From NCBI GenBank assembly GCA_002633005.1, contig NMRA01000333.1, forward strand, positions 405,126 through 469,125: 64,000 nucleotides of DNA, in the 5' to 3' direction. The notes beneath the pieces were generated by a model. That model saw only the letters and a list, made by a program, of their open reading frames with translations. It did no database searches and had not been told where the DNA came from. Shown here one piece after another: positions 22,951 to 36,000 of this stretch. Each line of letters begins with the position of its first letter. Position 1 is the stretch's first letter. The position numbers and the translations under genes are program-made. This DNA comes from Phoronis australis (Eukaryota > Phoronida > Phoronidae).

Positions 22951-25320
22951 TAACAAATGACCAAATAAAATCTGACACAAAAGTAGTATCATTAAAAACT
23001 GCTGTTAAAATTGTGATGCAATCTTTTGTGTCGGCTTTCGCCTTCGAAGCCATTAAATATTACGTCACATATTGGCCAGTTTCTTTTTCCCCCTATTCTT
23101 CAATCAACTGTTCTTCTCCACGAGTTTGCAAACATGTCATAACAACGTATTCGATCTGGGTCCATTTAGTATTGTAACAGGAATGATCTCATCTCTGTCA
23201 TTACGATGATACCTGTTGGTCATACCTTATATGGTCAGGGACCATGAAATCCAAGAACTTTAACTTGGTGACTTGTCATTGGCCCGGTTTGTCATGTGAC
23301 AGCCTCTATAAACAGTGGGCCACCTCATGGTTTCAGAGGTTAGGTCACTTTCTCTAGCGTCGTACAGATGCGACATTTCATTTACACCAAATTCAACCGA
23401 AGCGGAGCTCGCAGTTATGAATGCTTAAACCCAGTAAGGTTAAGTCCCTTAAGGTTATCCCCAACCTTATTCCCAAAAATTGGCCATTTTTCCAATATTT
23501 CACTTGTGCCTAGCAAAATACCTTATCTTCATTCTCGGGGAACTTCAAATACAAAAAATATATACCGCGTAGCGAGAAAAAAGATTTAGCAGAAGCACCT
23601 TGGAACCGCACGACCGCGTGGATGTTTGCTTACTACTTATCCAAGGTCAAAGGTTAAAGGGCTTTCAATTAAATTGAATCTCCCGCCAGGTACAGAACAG
23701 CTTCATATACCGTCAGTCCTTTCATTCACAAAGTCGCAATAACATTGAGCCAACGAGGTGTACTTATGATAGAATGGTGCTGGGAAAAACAAAAGACAAA
23801 ATGTCATTTTGATCCTAAGGGAGTTATGCGTCTACATGCATACGACCGATGGCATTGAAAACGAATGCTACGAGTCGCCTCAGGACTCTGTGGTCATGAA
23901 CACAGAAAGTTGTGAAAATAGATAAATCTTCATCCTAATTTCTTAATTCAATTAATAAGTTGACATTTTGATGTTTCGATCTCATGCTAACGACATATTT
24001 TAACCACCAATTCGATTTTTGTAATCCATTTCTTATCAGTCTCCCAGCACGTGACGTGTACAGGCTATGAACTGTGACCTACTTAGAAAGTAGGGCGCAA
24101 ACAACAGTAAAAGTTGGCTGGGAGCAATACATCTCTTTGAGGTTTTAATGATTAAGCACTGCAAAATCAGTTGACATTGCGAGTGAACGTTGAAATAGCT
24201 AACATAGTTAACGATTGTATAGGTTATGTGTACCGAAAACAAGTTTTCACTGAATAATTAACCGATAACTGAGATTTTCGCTTGTCCCAGACGGCTTTTT
24301 CTCGGCTTCGGCAAATCAACTTTATTTGAACTTAGGAACACTAGTTCTCAAAAACGGCTTGATAGATTTCGATGAAACTTTCCAAACTTAATATTTAGTC
24401 ATCAATCTCAAAAACGCTGTTAGGATTTTTGATATAAAGGCCTAGTTTTTGCCTAATGTGACGAAGACCAATAAGACTTCAATTTTTTACAAAAATACCT
24501 TACGTTTTGCGAGTTGATTTGTCATAGAAACCAAACAAACAGACTAACTATCAAAATTTCCTAACGGCGTTTTTGAGGTAACTGGTGAAGTTTTCATTTA
24601 AAAAAGGTTTCGTTAAAATCAACCGAGGGGTTATTTTGCTATGTGCCTTTCTTAAAAATGAAATTTTGACTTAAAAAAGGTTTTTACGTAAAAATAATAA
24701 TGGCACATAAATACAAAAAGTATATTTATATTTCCTGATCTTTATTCTTTCAGAAAATATATACTTTTACTAGTTGACAAAGCTTAGTTTTTTCTGATAT
24801 CCGAGTTAGAATGGGGGCCACTAAATAAGATTGGAGATAACCTTAAACTTTCGAATATATCTCTAAATTCACACCTATTTACTCCAAAAGCAAGTGATCA
24901 TTCTCATAGTTCTCCCCACAAAACACTTACTAGGCTTAATTGTCTAACAAAACGCATCATCACAAACACACCTCACCGTATTTACACCCCACAACAAATA
25001 CCGACAGTGTTCAACAACGAAACTCAAGATTGCTTGTGAGTAAACGTACTAGCGACTGTACTGTTTTGTTTAGTTAATAAATGCTGCATACCATATACTA
25101 CAACTTGGCAATTGTTTCCTTTGAATTAAAAGTTCATTCGTTTTAATACAAAAATAGTTCACAAGTCCGGGCTCGATAACAAGATGCAACCAAGCGTCCC
25201 AATTACAGTTTAATACCAGCAAACCAAATTTCAATTTTTGCTGCTGCGAAGCTGTCATCATCTCCCGAGAGATGTTGCAAAACTTAGGGAAATGGCGCAC
25301 GCGCACGTCACGTGCACACC
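22951..25320. other. Intergenic region
   Basis: No confident exon, RNA or bounded repeat. There are scattered AT-rich runs and phrases typical of degraded transposons near 24290-24700. Confidence 0.35.
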
Positions 25321-25629
25321 ATTTTCAAAATGACAACAGACCTTTCTTTAATACAAAAGATGAAGAATTGTGCAAGAAAATTATGTTTATTATTATTTGC
25401 CTGCAATGGGCAAGGGGCTTGGCAAGGTGAATGTAGGCTGACTTTTACATGTAGATTTTGCATGCCCCCCGCTTGTCATTAGCTTTATGTGTTGTTGTGA
25501 TGTTATAGTTTTCTATGACTTCATCCTTTTGTTGTGACATTATTCTTAATTCCTGTCAATACATTTTACATTTCTTTTATACGTTTCTGCTTCTTTCTAT
25601 TATAAAAATATATTCAGATTTTGGCGTAG

Positions 25630-26992
25630 TTGGCAGGGTATAAAAAGATGGGTGAGTTGGTTGGCATTATTTCGTTATTACAACAACAAATCAACCAACA
25701 ACAACAGAATCATCAGCGTTTTGCTGAGATGATCACTAGTAGGCTGATGCACCAACCAACGACATCTACGCCAACTTTTGGTGCGTTCAACAGTTCAGTA
25801 GAACTCTGGAAGGATTATTGGTCTAGATTCCAAACATTTGCAGGGGCACACTCCATACCTATGGAAAATTTTTCACAAACTTTTTTGACGAATCAGACGT
25901 CTACAGTTCATAAGTTGCTTGCAACTTTGGCAGGGCAGCAGACACCTACCAAGGATATCAATCGACAATCAATGAAATTACAACATCTATGGAGAATCAA
26001 TTCGATTCGAAGTATTTTGTAGTTCGGGAGCGATTCAAATTTTGGTCAAACACAAGAAGACAGCCAGGTGAGACAATACAGGAGCTAGCAGCTAGTATTC
26101 GACAAGACGCTGCAAAATGCGATTTTCCAACAACAAAGGATCCTCAGGATGAAGCTATGAGAATTAGATTTATTTGTTGAATTAATAATGAGGCGGTCCT
26201 AAAAGCCCTTTTCAAAATAAAAGATGACGATTATCTTTTAAGAAAGACATAGAAATAGCAACAGAAATTGAAAAGGCGTCCAAAGTTGTAAAAGAAACGG
26301 TTAACAGAGATCTAGTGCTTAAGTTACAAAAGAAAGGAGGGAAGAAAGCAGGCAGGGCAAATCACAGAAGTTTAGGGATTTTCCAAAGGGAACATGTCCC
26401 CGTTGTGGAAAAAAGACCACGCGCTAATGGATTGTCATTTTAAAGAGACTGAATGCCGTTTTTGTCACAAAACAGGTCATGATATAGAGGCTGTATGTCT
26501 AAGCAAAAGAAAGGCTAGGGAAAAAGTAAACAGTATTTTAGCAAGGCCAGAACAGAAAGTTTCACATTTTGGATCAAGATCCAATTCAAATTGTTGTTCA
26601 GATATGCAGCAAAACAAAGACATTTGAGGTAGATACTGGATCACCGGACAATTTCATTTCGGAGAAGGTTTGGTTTAAACTTGGAAAACCTGTTTTATCT
26701 CCAACCAATATTTTGCAAACCTCGCACAGTACCTTTTGCATTACTCGATGACTTGAATCTGGCATAGGATGCTGGTATTAAACGTGGAATTTGGGAACCT
26801 ACATAATTCAACGAGTATGGAACACCAGTTGCCTCTATAAGAAAAGCACCACTTCCTGGCCAAAGTAAACAGAAATTATGCAGAGATTACTCAGTAACGA
26901 GAAATCCTCAGCTTGAAACTCATCGTCATCCGCTACCCCTGCCTGAACATCTTATGCAAAAACTCAGCGGCGGCTTTTATTTCACAAAAATG
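25630..26992 (+). mobile_element. Ty3/gypsy-type retrotransposon, broken gag-pol fragment
   Basis: Begins just after TTGGCGTAGTTGGCAGGG, a leader typical of this class. Reading the + strand across several frame breaks, I see a glutamine-rich gag start (ATG 25648), a gag core with WKDYWSRFQTF, two zinc knuckles (CPRCGKK and CRFCHKTGHDIEAVC), a protease motif (VDTGSPDNFIS), and the opening of reverse transcriptase (EYGTPVASIRK, CRDYSVTRNPQLE, LPEHLMQKLSGGFYFTK). It stops abruptly near 26992, so the rest of RT, RNase H and integrase are missing. Frameshifts and stops show that it is inactive. Confidence 0.8.
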
Positions 26993-27160
26993 TGGTATCT
27001 CCAGGATCTGTATCTTCTTCAGAGCAATACCTTGGTCTCAACTGATCGATATGACGATGCCAGATTGGACCACTTGGCATGACTTTCACTTTAACAGAAC
27101 GTGGACCCATAACATGCGCGATTTCACGCGACTTCCTCAAAATGACATCCGGTAAGAGAA
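26993..27160 (-). mobile_element. Retrotransposon integrase C-terminal fragment, opposite strand
   Basis: The minus frame contains SREIAHVMGPRSVKVKVMPS and GPIWHRHIDQLRPRY. W-x-RH-x-DQLRPR is the typical end of Ty3/gypsy integrases. It directly abuts the + strand gag-pol remnant, which suggests an inverted rearrangement or a second insertion. Confidence 0.65.
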
Positions 27161-28454
27161 ACTCCAGCAAACTGCGACAGATTTTCATCGATTTGTTCAA
27201 ATTATCTTGACTAATCGTCTCCAGACTTATGTTATGTGTTAATTATAACTCCATGTGCATACATGCATGTTTCATTTGATTTTATTTGATGTATTTTGAA
27301 ATTCGTAACTTTTTGTGGGGATGTACTATCGCCCCGGTATGCCTGTGACTCCAGGGCGATGCAATTGCCTACGGACGCCATTGCCGTGGCTGTGCCTGAC
27401 TCTGACTCTGAGCCACTGACACTGACACAGTGTCTGTGGCGCTCTGTAAGCCTTACGATCGAAGAAATCATACCCAGACGACATTTCAATACAGTTTGAC
27501 CACGAGGGCTACACGTTCACTAATTCTGCAAACTGTAGCGTGTCACTTTTCAATATTCTAACACTAACAGACCTGTCGGTCTTCTCGATATTGGAGGACT
27601 TTCCAGTGACGCGTTCACGGAAGGGCGCGGACATTTTATATTGTGCATTGTGGGTATTTAGATTTGCAATTAATATTTTTTTGAATATAGAATATTTGTC
27701 ACTTTCAACACGCCTATTTTTGTGAAATTTTATATAATTGTTTTCAAAATCTCAATGTCATTCTTAAAATATGGATTCGGTTTATTAACTGGTTTTCTCG
27801 TGAGTTAAAATGGAAGGTTGATTGCTTGCAGAGAAATTTCCCCATCTTCAAAACAAACTTGATAAAGTGCGCGAAATAAGCTGAATTATTGTATGTTGAA
27901 GAATTTCGTATGAGTTCACACAAAGACTATTCAGCGGAGCGGGGAGCATCAGCTGCAAGGTAGCGAAAACGCGATATGCTAGAAACGTCCTCTCACTCTC
28001 CTGCCTCTGCTTTCGATTCAGATTGAAATCAGTCGTGTTTAGGTGTCACAGTCTGATGACGATGTTTTCACAATGTGCTTCTTTCCCACACAGTGTAAAC
28101 TTATACCAAAAATTATGACTGCGTTTTGAAATGTGAAAGTCCTATTTCTAGTAGAATTTCATAAGAACTCCTCTGCTTAGTTGGAGTAGTCTGATGTTAG
28201 TCCAAAGCCAAAGGTGTGCTGTTTCTCAGTAGATGATTCTTTTGTACATGGCTGACTGGATGCGAAAAATAATCTTTTAAACTGTGTTTGCACTTGTGCG
28301 CTTTGTTCTTAACTCATACCATAAGCATTCGCTATGATAGAAAACTAATTGAAAGTGAATAACTGTAAATGTTAACAATATGACGCACATGATTTTGGTA
28401 TTATTGATCACTCGCATTTTTGTCATTACAAGAATACACAAAAATGTCTCTTAC
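27161..28454. other. Intergenic region
   Basis: A somewhat more GC-rich island at about 27320-27640 contains several CG dinucleotides and could be promoter-like, but I see no coding exon I can defend. Confidence 0.3.
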
Positions 28455-28577
28455 CTGTTCCCTTAGTATTTCATCAACAATTTTCTGCTCGCTCTGTTTC
28501 CCGGTCAGTGATATCTCTGTGTTGAATGGAAGGAGTCGTCTGGGGGCCAAAAACTGAACTAATCTACTGACACCCAT
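28455..28577 (-). CDS. Candidate first coding exon of an unidentified gene
   Basis: From ATG at 28577 the minus strand encodes 41 residues (MGVSRLVQFLAPRRLLPFNT, then EISLTGKQSEQKIVDEILRE plus Q), ending exactly at a strong donor (CAG then gtaaga) in phase 0. The basic, hydrophobic start could be a mitochondrial presequence, and the second half looks like an amphipathic helix. I do not recognise the family and found no matching downstream exon on the minus strand, so it may be an orphan fragment. The start lies inside an inverted repeat (28565-28720). Confidence 0.4.
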
Positions 28578-28720
28578 ATTCGGTACTGGTCGGATGTAGT
28601 GGTCCCTGATTTTGAGAAACAGGCAATCACTAAATAACGGGGCTGTTATTCAGTGGATGAAACTGGTTCTCAAAATCGGGGACTGCTTTATCCGACCAGT
28701 GCCCCCATAATCTTCTGAAC
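28565..28720. repeat. Short inverted repeat (MITE-like)
   Basis: 'cactggtcggat...ccctgattttgagaa' on the left is met by 'ttctcaaaatcggggactgc...atccgaccagtg' on the right, separated by about 50 bp. Probable small foldback element. Confidence 0.7.
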
Positions 28721-30407
28721 ATCGCTCTTCATAGGTTCAAATGGACCGAGACCCATCGACCCTGGGCCCGATCTACGGTCTCAAGATTTTAAATTCCTAT
28801 GGTGACCGTGTTAGGTACGCATCGGCTAACAAGAATCCACAAAAAAATGGTTGTTTTTGAGGTCGAAAGTTGTGAATAGGATATCACTTTAGAGAATTTT
28901 TGGGAAAAGGGGTTAAATAATCACAATTCTAAAAATTTATGGAAAAGGGTGAAATGTTCCTTTTTGCTCCATGCCACTCAGGAAAACTTTAGGGGAATCC
29001 TGCGAGCAAACAACATTCAGAATTGATGATGCTGTTTCATTTATTAGTAACAGGCGTCGCTGTAATATTGAGTTGGGCAAACATAGCGTTGTCAAATAGA
29101 AAATTGTGCGAACAGACATTTCATTATAAAATAGTAAAGAAACTTGGTAGAACAATAAGCTAAATCAAACGATAACAAAACCGTGTGTATTTAGGCAATG
29201 TCATCATATTGTAAATAATTACCTGAGCAACATCATTGTTGTTCGCAAATTAGGACTCATTAACTTACAAAAACTTGTGTCTTGTAGGATGATGCATTGA
29301 AGCTAACTTTACCGTTCGCCAAAAATCTCAAATCGTGCAGCCATTGTCTTGATTCGTCTTGTTATGGTTTCTGGACGAATCAGTGAGCTTTGTTAAATCC
29401 CTATTTGGAATTTCATGTTAATGTTTAATGGCTCAGGTCTGCCTTATTAGTGGACCTCCAGACCAGTTTGGTGCTCAGTTATCTTGGCCCACGCAGGCTA
29501 CTAGCAAGTGCTGTTTGGTCGAATGGATTAAGATTCCTGACTTTGGCACCAAAAGTTGTAGGTTTGATGAGAGGTTTTTCAAATTGTTTATGTTGCCTAT
29601 GGGCAATTCCATGAAAAGGTCAACCTAGAGACAAATAAATAAAATTGTCACTAGATTCACATTTCGGGTGTTACTGAAAGCCCAGTCGCTCCAGTTTTAG
29701 GGTTCATTTATGTTTGAATTTCCTAATAGCTTTCGATTTTCTTCCTAAACAGACCCATTTTTGGAGGTCACTTGACCCAATTTTTATGTGTCTCGCTAAT
29801 TATTGTCATAAATAAGCTAATTATGTGTATTTTGCTATATTATCAAATTTGTGCAATCACATGAAACCTAAACTTTCTAAAAAATATTGACCAGTTGCAC
29901 ATCGTCAACATCTTGGGGTCAAAGGCCAACTCCTGGATATCATGATATACATCCGTCACAAAAACGCTAAAACGTTTCATCGCGTCAAAAGTTTTCAATG
30001 AAAATTATTACAGATTCTCTTTTACCTCGTTTCCCAATATTATTGACCAAAATTTTATATCCCATGGATTATCCATTAAGTCAGAAATTGCGTGGCAGAT
30101 GTAAAATTTGTAGATACGTCCATCACACCCATGAAATTACAATTTTTCAGCCAATAAAAGTATTAACCTTAAGTCTTATTTTAATTTCCAAACTTGCAGG
30201 AGATGGAATTTGTCTCCCACCTAAGAATCTAAAACAATTGAATATTACAAAGACGGCCATTAAATCAAGTACAGAAGTTTCTCCGGATTTAAACTGGAGT
30301 TTTTGGACTTTTTCACTTTCAAAAGTATTTGCTGAGAAGTTGTACTTTACGGTGTCATTTAGTTTTTGTTAGAATTCAACTTGTTAAAATTGGACAGATT
30401 GACAACA
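28721..30407. other. Intergenic region
   Basis: No confident gene. The phrase 'cgtcacaaaaacgc' near 29950 and 'gtccatcacacccatg' near 30118 resemble motifs inside the inverted-repeat arms that follow, so the repeat family may extend further left. Confidence 0.35.
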
Positions 30408-32340
30408 TCATATAATGTAAAAAAATGCTAATTTAATGAACTTGTGAAAACTGCTGAAGCAAAAAGTATTCTTATTAAAGATTTCCATGGGTGGTCTAGA
30501 GTTTAAATAATAAGAGACCTAAAGGAATCCATGTCATGGTGCTGTTCAGTAATAAGAGACTTAAAGGAATCCATGTCATGGTGCTGTTCAATAATAAGAG
30601 ACTTTAAAAAGGAATCCATGTCATGGTGCTGTTCAGTACTGTAATAAGAGACCTAAAGCGATCCATGTCAAGATGTTGTTCTGCTGGAATCATCATGTTG
30701 TGCTCTAACTCGCTATGCTGTTTTTTGTTGAGAAACCCGATGCTGGGCATTTTAAGTGGTAGCAACCTGTGACCTACTTTATAAAGCATTTTTGTTACAC
30801 CTTCTCTACGTGGAGTCACTCTTCTGTTTTTCAGTATATTGGGTGGCTTGTATGAAATGATTGTATAGCAAATGATTACATTGTCTCTTTTTACATATTT
30901 TTGGCAAAACAAGAACCTTGATTTCACAATCTTTACAAGAAAGATTCTGCTGAGCTTTGAGGGGATTGAACCAGAATTTAGAAATAAACGGAATTGTTGG
31001 AGACCAGAAGCAACTGGGAGAGGAACAAATATCTGTTGGAAAGTTCTCTGATGCTCGAAAAAATGTCATCATAGATCGAGGAATTCATAATTGTATCCAT
31101 GTGAACCGTGTTGTGGCCTTAATTTAATGCCTCATTTAAAATTGAAAAGAAGACAGCATATGAAACCTAAGTGAAAAGCTAATCAAGCTTATCACAAAGG
31201 ACCAACATTTGATATTTTTATTAGCTCCAAATATTTCTAAATCATAACCCTAAACTTAATGTGATTTAATGTCTGCCTTAACACAACACGACAGCACCGC
31301 TGTTTTTCATCAAAATTTGAATGGCCCAATACAATGCTGTCAACTAAACCATGCTGAACCAAATGTTTGCTTCATAGTTTGTTATAAGATGCTGAAGTCG
31401 TGTTACTAATACTTTTTAAACATCACCTTTCTTATCTACTTGGGCACGCATCAAAACTATCCGCGACACGACCCAGACAAGTCTGTACAAGCTTAGGGCA
31501 AGTCCTGCTATAGAAATAAATAATTAAAATGCATATTTATAATAATGATGATTAGTAATGTTTTAAATTTAATTTCATGTGTTATATTTAGGATAGCGAC
31601 ATTAACTTACTAGTTTCAAATTTGTAATTGAGCTATTTAACGCATTAAAAACAGTTTTCCGGATTACCAATAGATGTTGAATACAAAATTATTATCTTTC
31701 TCATTCCCACCAATACAGTTTACCATTTTCAAAGAGAGGTGAGGATTTTAGGAGGTTGTTTTATATCTTTAATCAAATGTGTTGAAAATTTGAAATCCTA
31801 GAGTACATTATCAGCATTGGCTTACCTGGGGTGATGATTTCGTGCAAAAGGTCAATCTGTATTTTGATTAAAAAAAAACATTGAATCAGTAGCAAAAGAC
31901 CAACATAGCCTAAATACTGAAGTATTCTGAATTTATATCTTGGCCACAACAAACAGTTTTAATTCTAGAAATTTGGAGTGCATGTACATCTGTCACACTA
32001 ACTCACCCTTACACAGAATTGTCTAACAGAAAAATTAGCATGTTGTACTCTACAAACATATCACTAAATCATCATATAAAACAAAAAACTGTAACTGTGC
32101 GACTCACAGAAAATTGATGTTAAATTTTTTTTCAAAAATTCAAATTCTCTGTGTATGTCCGTCACACCCACTTAATGTAAAAGCAATTTCCTCGGTCCGT
32201 TAAAAATACAGGAGAAAAGTTTACACATGCTTTGAAAGCTATCAATGAGACCTTACAAGTGATGTATTGATTGTTTTCCTAGGAAGAAAACTTTTCACAC
32301 TCGGTCAAAAAGTTCTGTGATTGTCTGTGTCTGTCTCATA
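30408..32340 (+). repeat. Left arm of a 1.9-kb inverted repeat flanking the UBE3A 5' exon
   Basis: The reverse complement of this arm matches 37095-38800 through many blocks: 'gctaatttaatgaactt' (30427) with its complement near 38756; 'ggaattgttggagacca' (30990) near 38262; 'gcttagggcaag' (31490) near 37995; 'acatgctttgaaagctatc' (32226) near 37224. The arms differ by many substitutions and small indels. A four-copy tandem of about 45 bp lies inside this arm (30505-30665). Confidence 0.75.
30505..30665. repeat. Tandem repeat, about four copies of 45-50 bp
   Basis: Unit 'aataagagacctaaaggaat' followed by 'ccatgtcatggtgctgttca'. The opposite arm (38600-38650) carries only one copy, so the expansion happened after the arms formed. 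Confidence 0.75.
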
Positions 32341-32956
32341 TTGCCCCTATATATTCTTGGTTGAGCCAATAATCCAATTAGTGTCTCCCTGAGCCTAGCG
32401 TCCACACCATGGGACCAATTGGAAATTGCCCATTGGCAAGCGATTGAGGGTGGTCTTTATAGATAGACAACCAGAAGACAAAACTCGTCGTGTACTGCAG
32501 AACAGGCGCGCCTTCTGGCTTTAGGTCTAGTCTCGGCGATATTCTTCGTGCCCTGGAATTTGGCTGTCAGCAACATTCTCATTGTCCTGGAATTTGCACT
32601 TGGTGATGCTCTCCATGTTCTGCAGCCACTGCCCACCTCTTCATTTGCCTCTTGGAACTTTTACACAGGTCTCAAGGTTTTATTTGTCTCACATTAGTAG
32701 GGTGTTGTTTTTTTTCTAGGTTCAAGCTTAGTGTCCAAGTGGCTATATGTGGTCACTTTTTTGATTAAAGCAGAACAATTGTTATAAATGATGAAGATTT
32801 TTGCAGCCGCAGTACATGTTGCATAAAACTTGGTTAGTTGTTGTACTTATTACACTGATGCTTCCACGATGTATTTTGGAGTGAACTGCTGAATGTGTGG
32901 ACATAGTGTACCATGTGTCTTGTTTGGTATTGAAAATAGTTCTCTTACTGTTGCAG
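32341..32956. other. Region upstream of the first recognised UBE3A exon
   Basis: Non-coding. It ends in a pyrimidine-rich acceptor (ttctcttactgttgcag), so an earlier non-coding or N-terminal exon of UBE3A should exist. I could not identify it. Confidence 0.4.
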
Positions 32957-33010
32957 CCTTAGTCGACCGTCTACTGGAGCAGCAGAGGAAAACCCCAGCG
33001 CAGAAAAAAT
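32957..33010 (+). CDS. UBE3A: UBE3A exon supplying AT of the start codon
   Basis: Acceptor TTGCAG, donor gtaagt. It is open in the coding frame ([18 protein letters not shown]), so it could also encode an N-terminal extension like the longer human isoforms. The last two bases, AT, join G at 41414 to make the methionine that aligns with human MKRAAAK. The upstream part of the exon may be 5' UTR. Confidence 0.7.
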
Positions 33011-36000
33011 GTAAGTTTTAAAACACTTTTTGATAAATAACGATCGTAATCACTCTTTAGCCAAATAGAACTAATTTCTGTTGTTCATAAGGTTTTGGTT
33101 TGGATTAGTTTGTTTACTTTATATTTTGATATAGCAACATGTGTCAACCTCTAACTTGGATTGTGGTGGCTATGGAGCACACCTATTGAGTGGCAATGGT
33201 TGGCTACTGAATAATATTGGTATGTAGTACATCTGTTGAGTGGCCATGGTTGGCTACTGAATAATATTGGTATGTAGTACACCTATTGAGTGGCCATGGT
33301 TGGCTACTGAATAATATTGGTATGTAGTACACCTATTGAGTGGCCATGGTTGGCTACTGAATAATATTGGTGATGGTCTACCATACTTTACTATAATGGG
33401 AGGCCTATTGCTTTGTCATAAACTTCGTGTATGTCTCTTTTTTTCGTGTGCACATTTTTATGCGACTGACATGGTGTTTACACTCAGCGTGTGTCTCATA
33501 AATGAGTCGTATTGGTTGAAATAGCACTGGAGATAGCACTGTTGCAGCCATTTTCTAGTTTTCCTTTTGCGGAGACATATCTAATGAGTTGAGTTATTCA
33601 AGATTTTTTATGATTTCTTTTACTGACTGATTCTTCGGTAGTGTATATGGTTGTGTTTCTGAATCATTTTTGTAGTTGTCATTCGTAATCATCATAATCA
33701 TCATCATAATCAGGGCTCAGCGTTATAAAAATTGCCAGGTCGCATTTTGCGACCTAGCCAAAATCCCAGGTCGCATTTTCAAAATCCAATTAGCATTCAT
33801 AAATGCTAGGTCGCTAAATTTTCTGCCATTTTTACACGCTAAAATTGATGTTTTTAGATCATCGAGAAAATGTTTAGATTATGCTGTTCCTGCAACATTA
33901 TATTCTCGCAAAAGTTGACCGCCATTGAAATGCTGTAGAGCGCAAGGCTAGATGCCGATGTGAAAGTTGAATCGGGGCTCTTTAACGGACTCGTGCATTC
34001 GAGTAGATAAGTTACCAATATGAAAAGAGAGAAAATACTTGTTGAAAAAGTATCCACTAAGTCTGACCTGCTTTAAGACTGATATCAAAGTTGTTAAAGA
34101 TCTAAACTAACTCTGAGTGCGAATGCCCTCTATTTTTTGTTCGCAGTCCAAACTTTGCAACTTCACTCGACGTTTGAAAAACATCCTGTCAAAAAACTCG
34201 TGAAGCGTTGACCGAGCCGAATGACATATTGGAATGCACGGGAAAAGTTCAGTGAAAATTTCACAAAATACGTCGCACTTTTATGCTGGTTACGTACTGA
34301 AACAATTACGGTAAAAATTCGGCAATTTTAAATATTTTGAGCCTGTCCTAAATTTTAGAAATACACAATATTGGCGGTCTTAAATTCAAGAAATAAGAGG
34401 AAGACCGGAAAATTGACTGTATCCAAAATCTTAGACTATGGGAACGAGTACCGACAACATTTTGATTTGTGGTTTTAGACAGTTTGAACATCTGCCCAAA
34501 TTCACACGATGTCCTCAAAAACGTGAACAGTGATGTTATTGACTCTGAACACAATCGACTTACCAAGCCTTGTGATAGGAATACCGGTATATTTATTTGA
34601 CTGATTATTCGCAATAACCATCGTTGCTCAACATCTTCACGTTAAACTGTTCGTACACCAAACAGACGACGCAGTTGCAGTATTTGTATCACTGCTTTGC
34701 TTCTGGGGCAGCGCGTGCTACATACTTATAAATCACCTGTCACTCAAACAGATCTTAACGAAACACCGTTCCCATCAACGAGATAGTAAATAAGGTCCTC
34801 GTGGTATGAGCTCGTTTACATATCCGGGAGTTCATTTGAAAATTTTAGAACTGTTGCTTTATGCGGGGGGTATAAACAAAAGTTTGGAATTGTTATTCCT
34901 AAACATGCAGTGGGCAGATCACAATTTAACTTCGGACTAAGCTCCCACGTAGTTCTAACCACAAAACACCACCACACACAAGTGACTGTTCAAGTAGCCG
35001 CTACAAGTACGTTAGCTTCTTCGACGCTAATTATGCTTTATTATAAATGCGGTTTGTCCCGTTAATCTAAGTCCTTGCAATCCTGGTACTGCTGTTACTT
35101 GTAATAAATTTTATGTGCCCTTGTAATAAATTTTATGTGCCCTTGTAATAAATTTTATGTGCCCTTGTAATAAATTTTATGTGCCCTATGTTCCCTCCGG
35201 CCCCATAGCAGTGCAGTCAGCTCGTCATAAATTCAATTTAGGTTTCATGCGCGTCTGCAGATTTAGATTTCCGCTACGGACTGAGGTTTCATTTTACAAC
35301 TCACACGACAAAGACTGGGTGCGTGTGCTGTGGGGCTACATCATGGTCGGACACATGCTTAGGAAGATTTCTTGACTCAGTCGACAGTTCATAGAAACTG
35401 GAGGTACCATAAGCTGTGTTTTGACAGGGAAAAGGAAACAAAGCCATCATGCGAAGGTGTTCCCGTGACGTTCCTTGTGTGAATTTTTTCTAACGAACCG
35501 TGACAGAGTAGCATAGAATTTATTGGCCACTCAAAAACTTTAGCAACTGTACGCTTATTGTTATTCTTATTTAGTTGTAATTGTTCAGTTTTTCTTATGC
35601 TAATATCTTTGTTGTGTCTCAGTGCGCCTTTGTTACGTGGGCATGCGGGCGTGACAGTATGTGTGGGGCACTTCTAGCGACAGGCTTAGGAGAAGGGTGT
35701 TTCCATCCTTTGCCTATGTGAAATTGATCGTTATCATGTGTAACTGAACTGAAACGTATGCCTGATAAGGTGAAATACACATTTTTGATGTTCAGTGGAG
35801 ACTTGCTCTGTTACACTACTTTGCTGAAAATTAGGCGATTAGTAGGGTTGTCATTTTCACAGTTGCAGTCTTATGCAATAAAAAACGAGACGCCGAGACG
35901 CACATTTCCACATAACAATCGTTGCTGCGGGATTGCTTGCGCGATAACAACAGAACCGACTAGTGTCACAGTGCAATATCAGGGGTATTGTCGTGGATAT

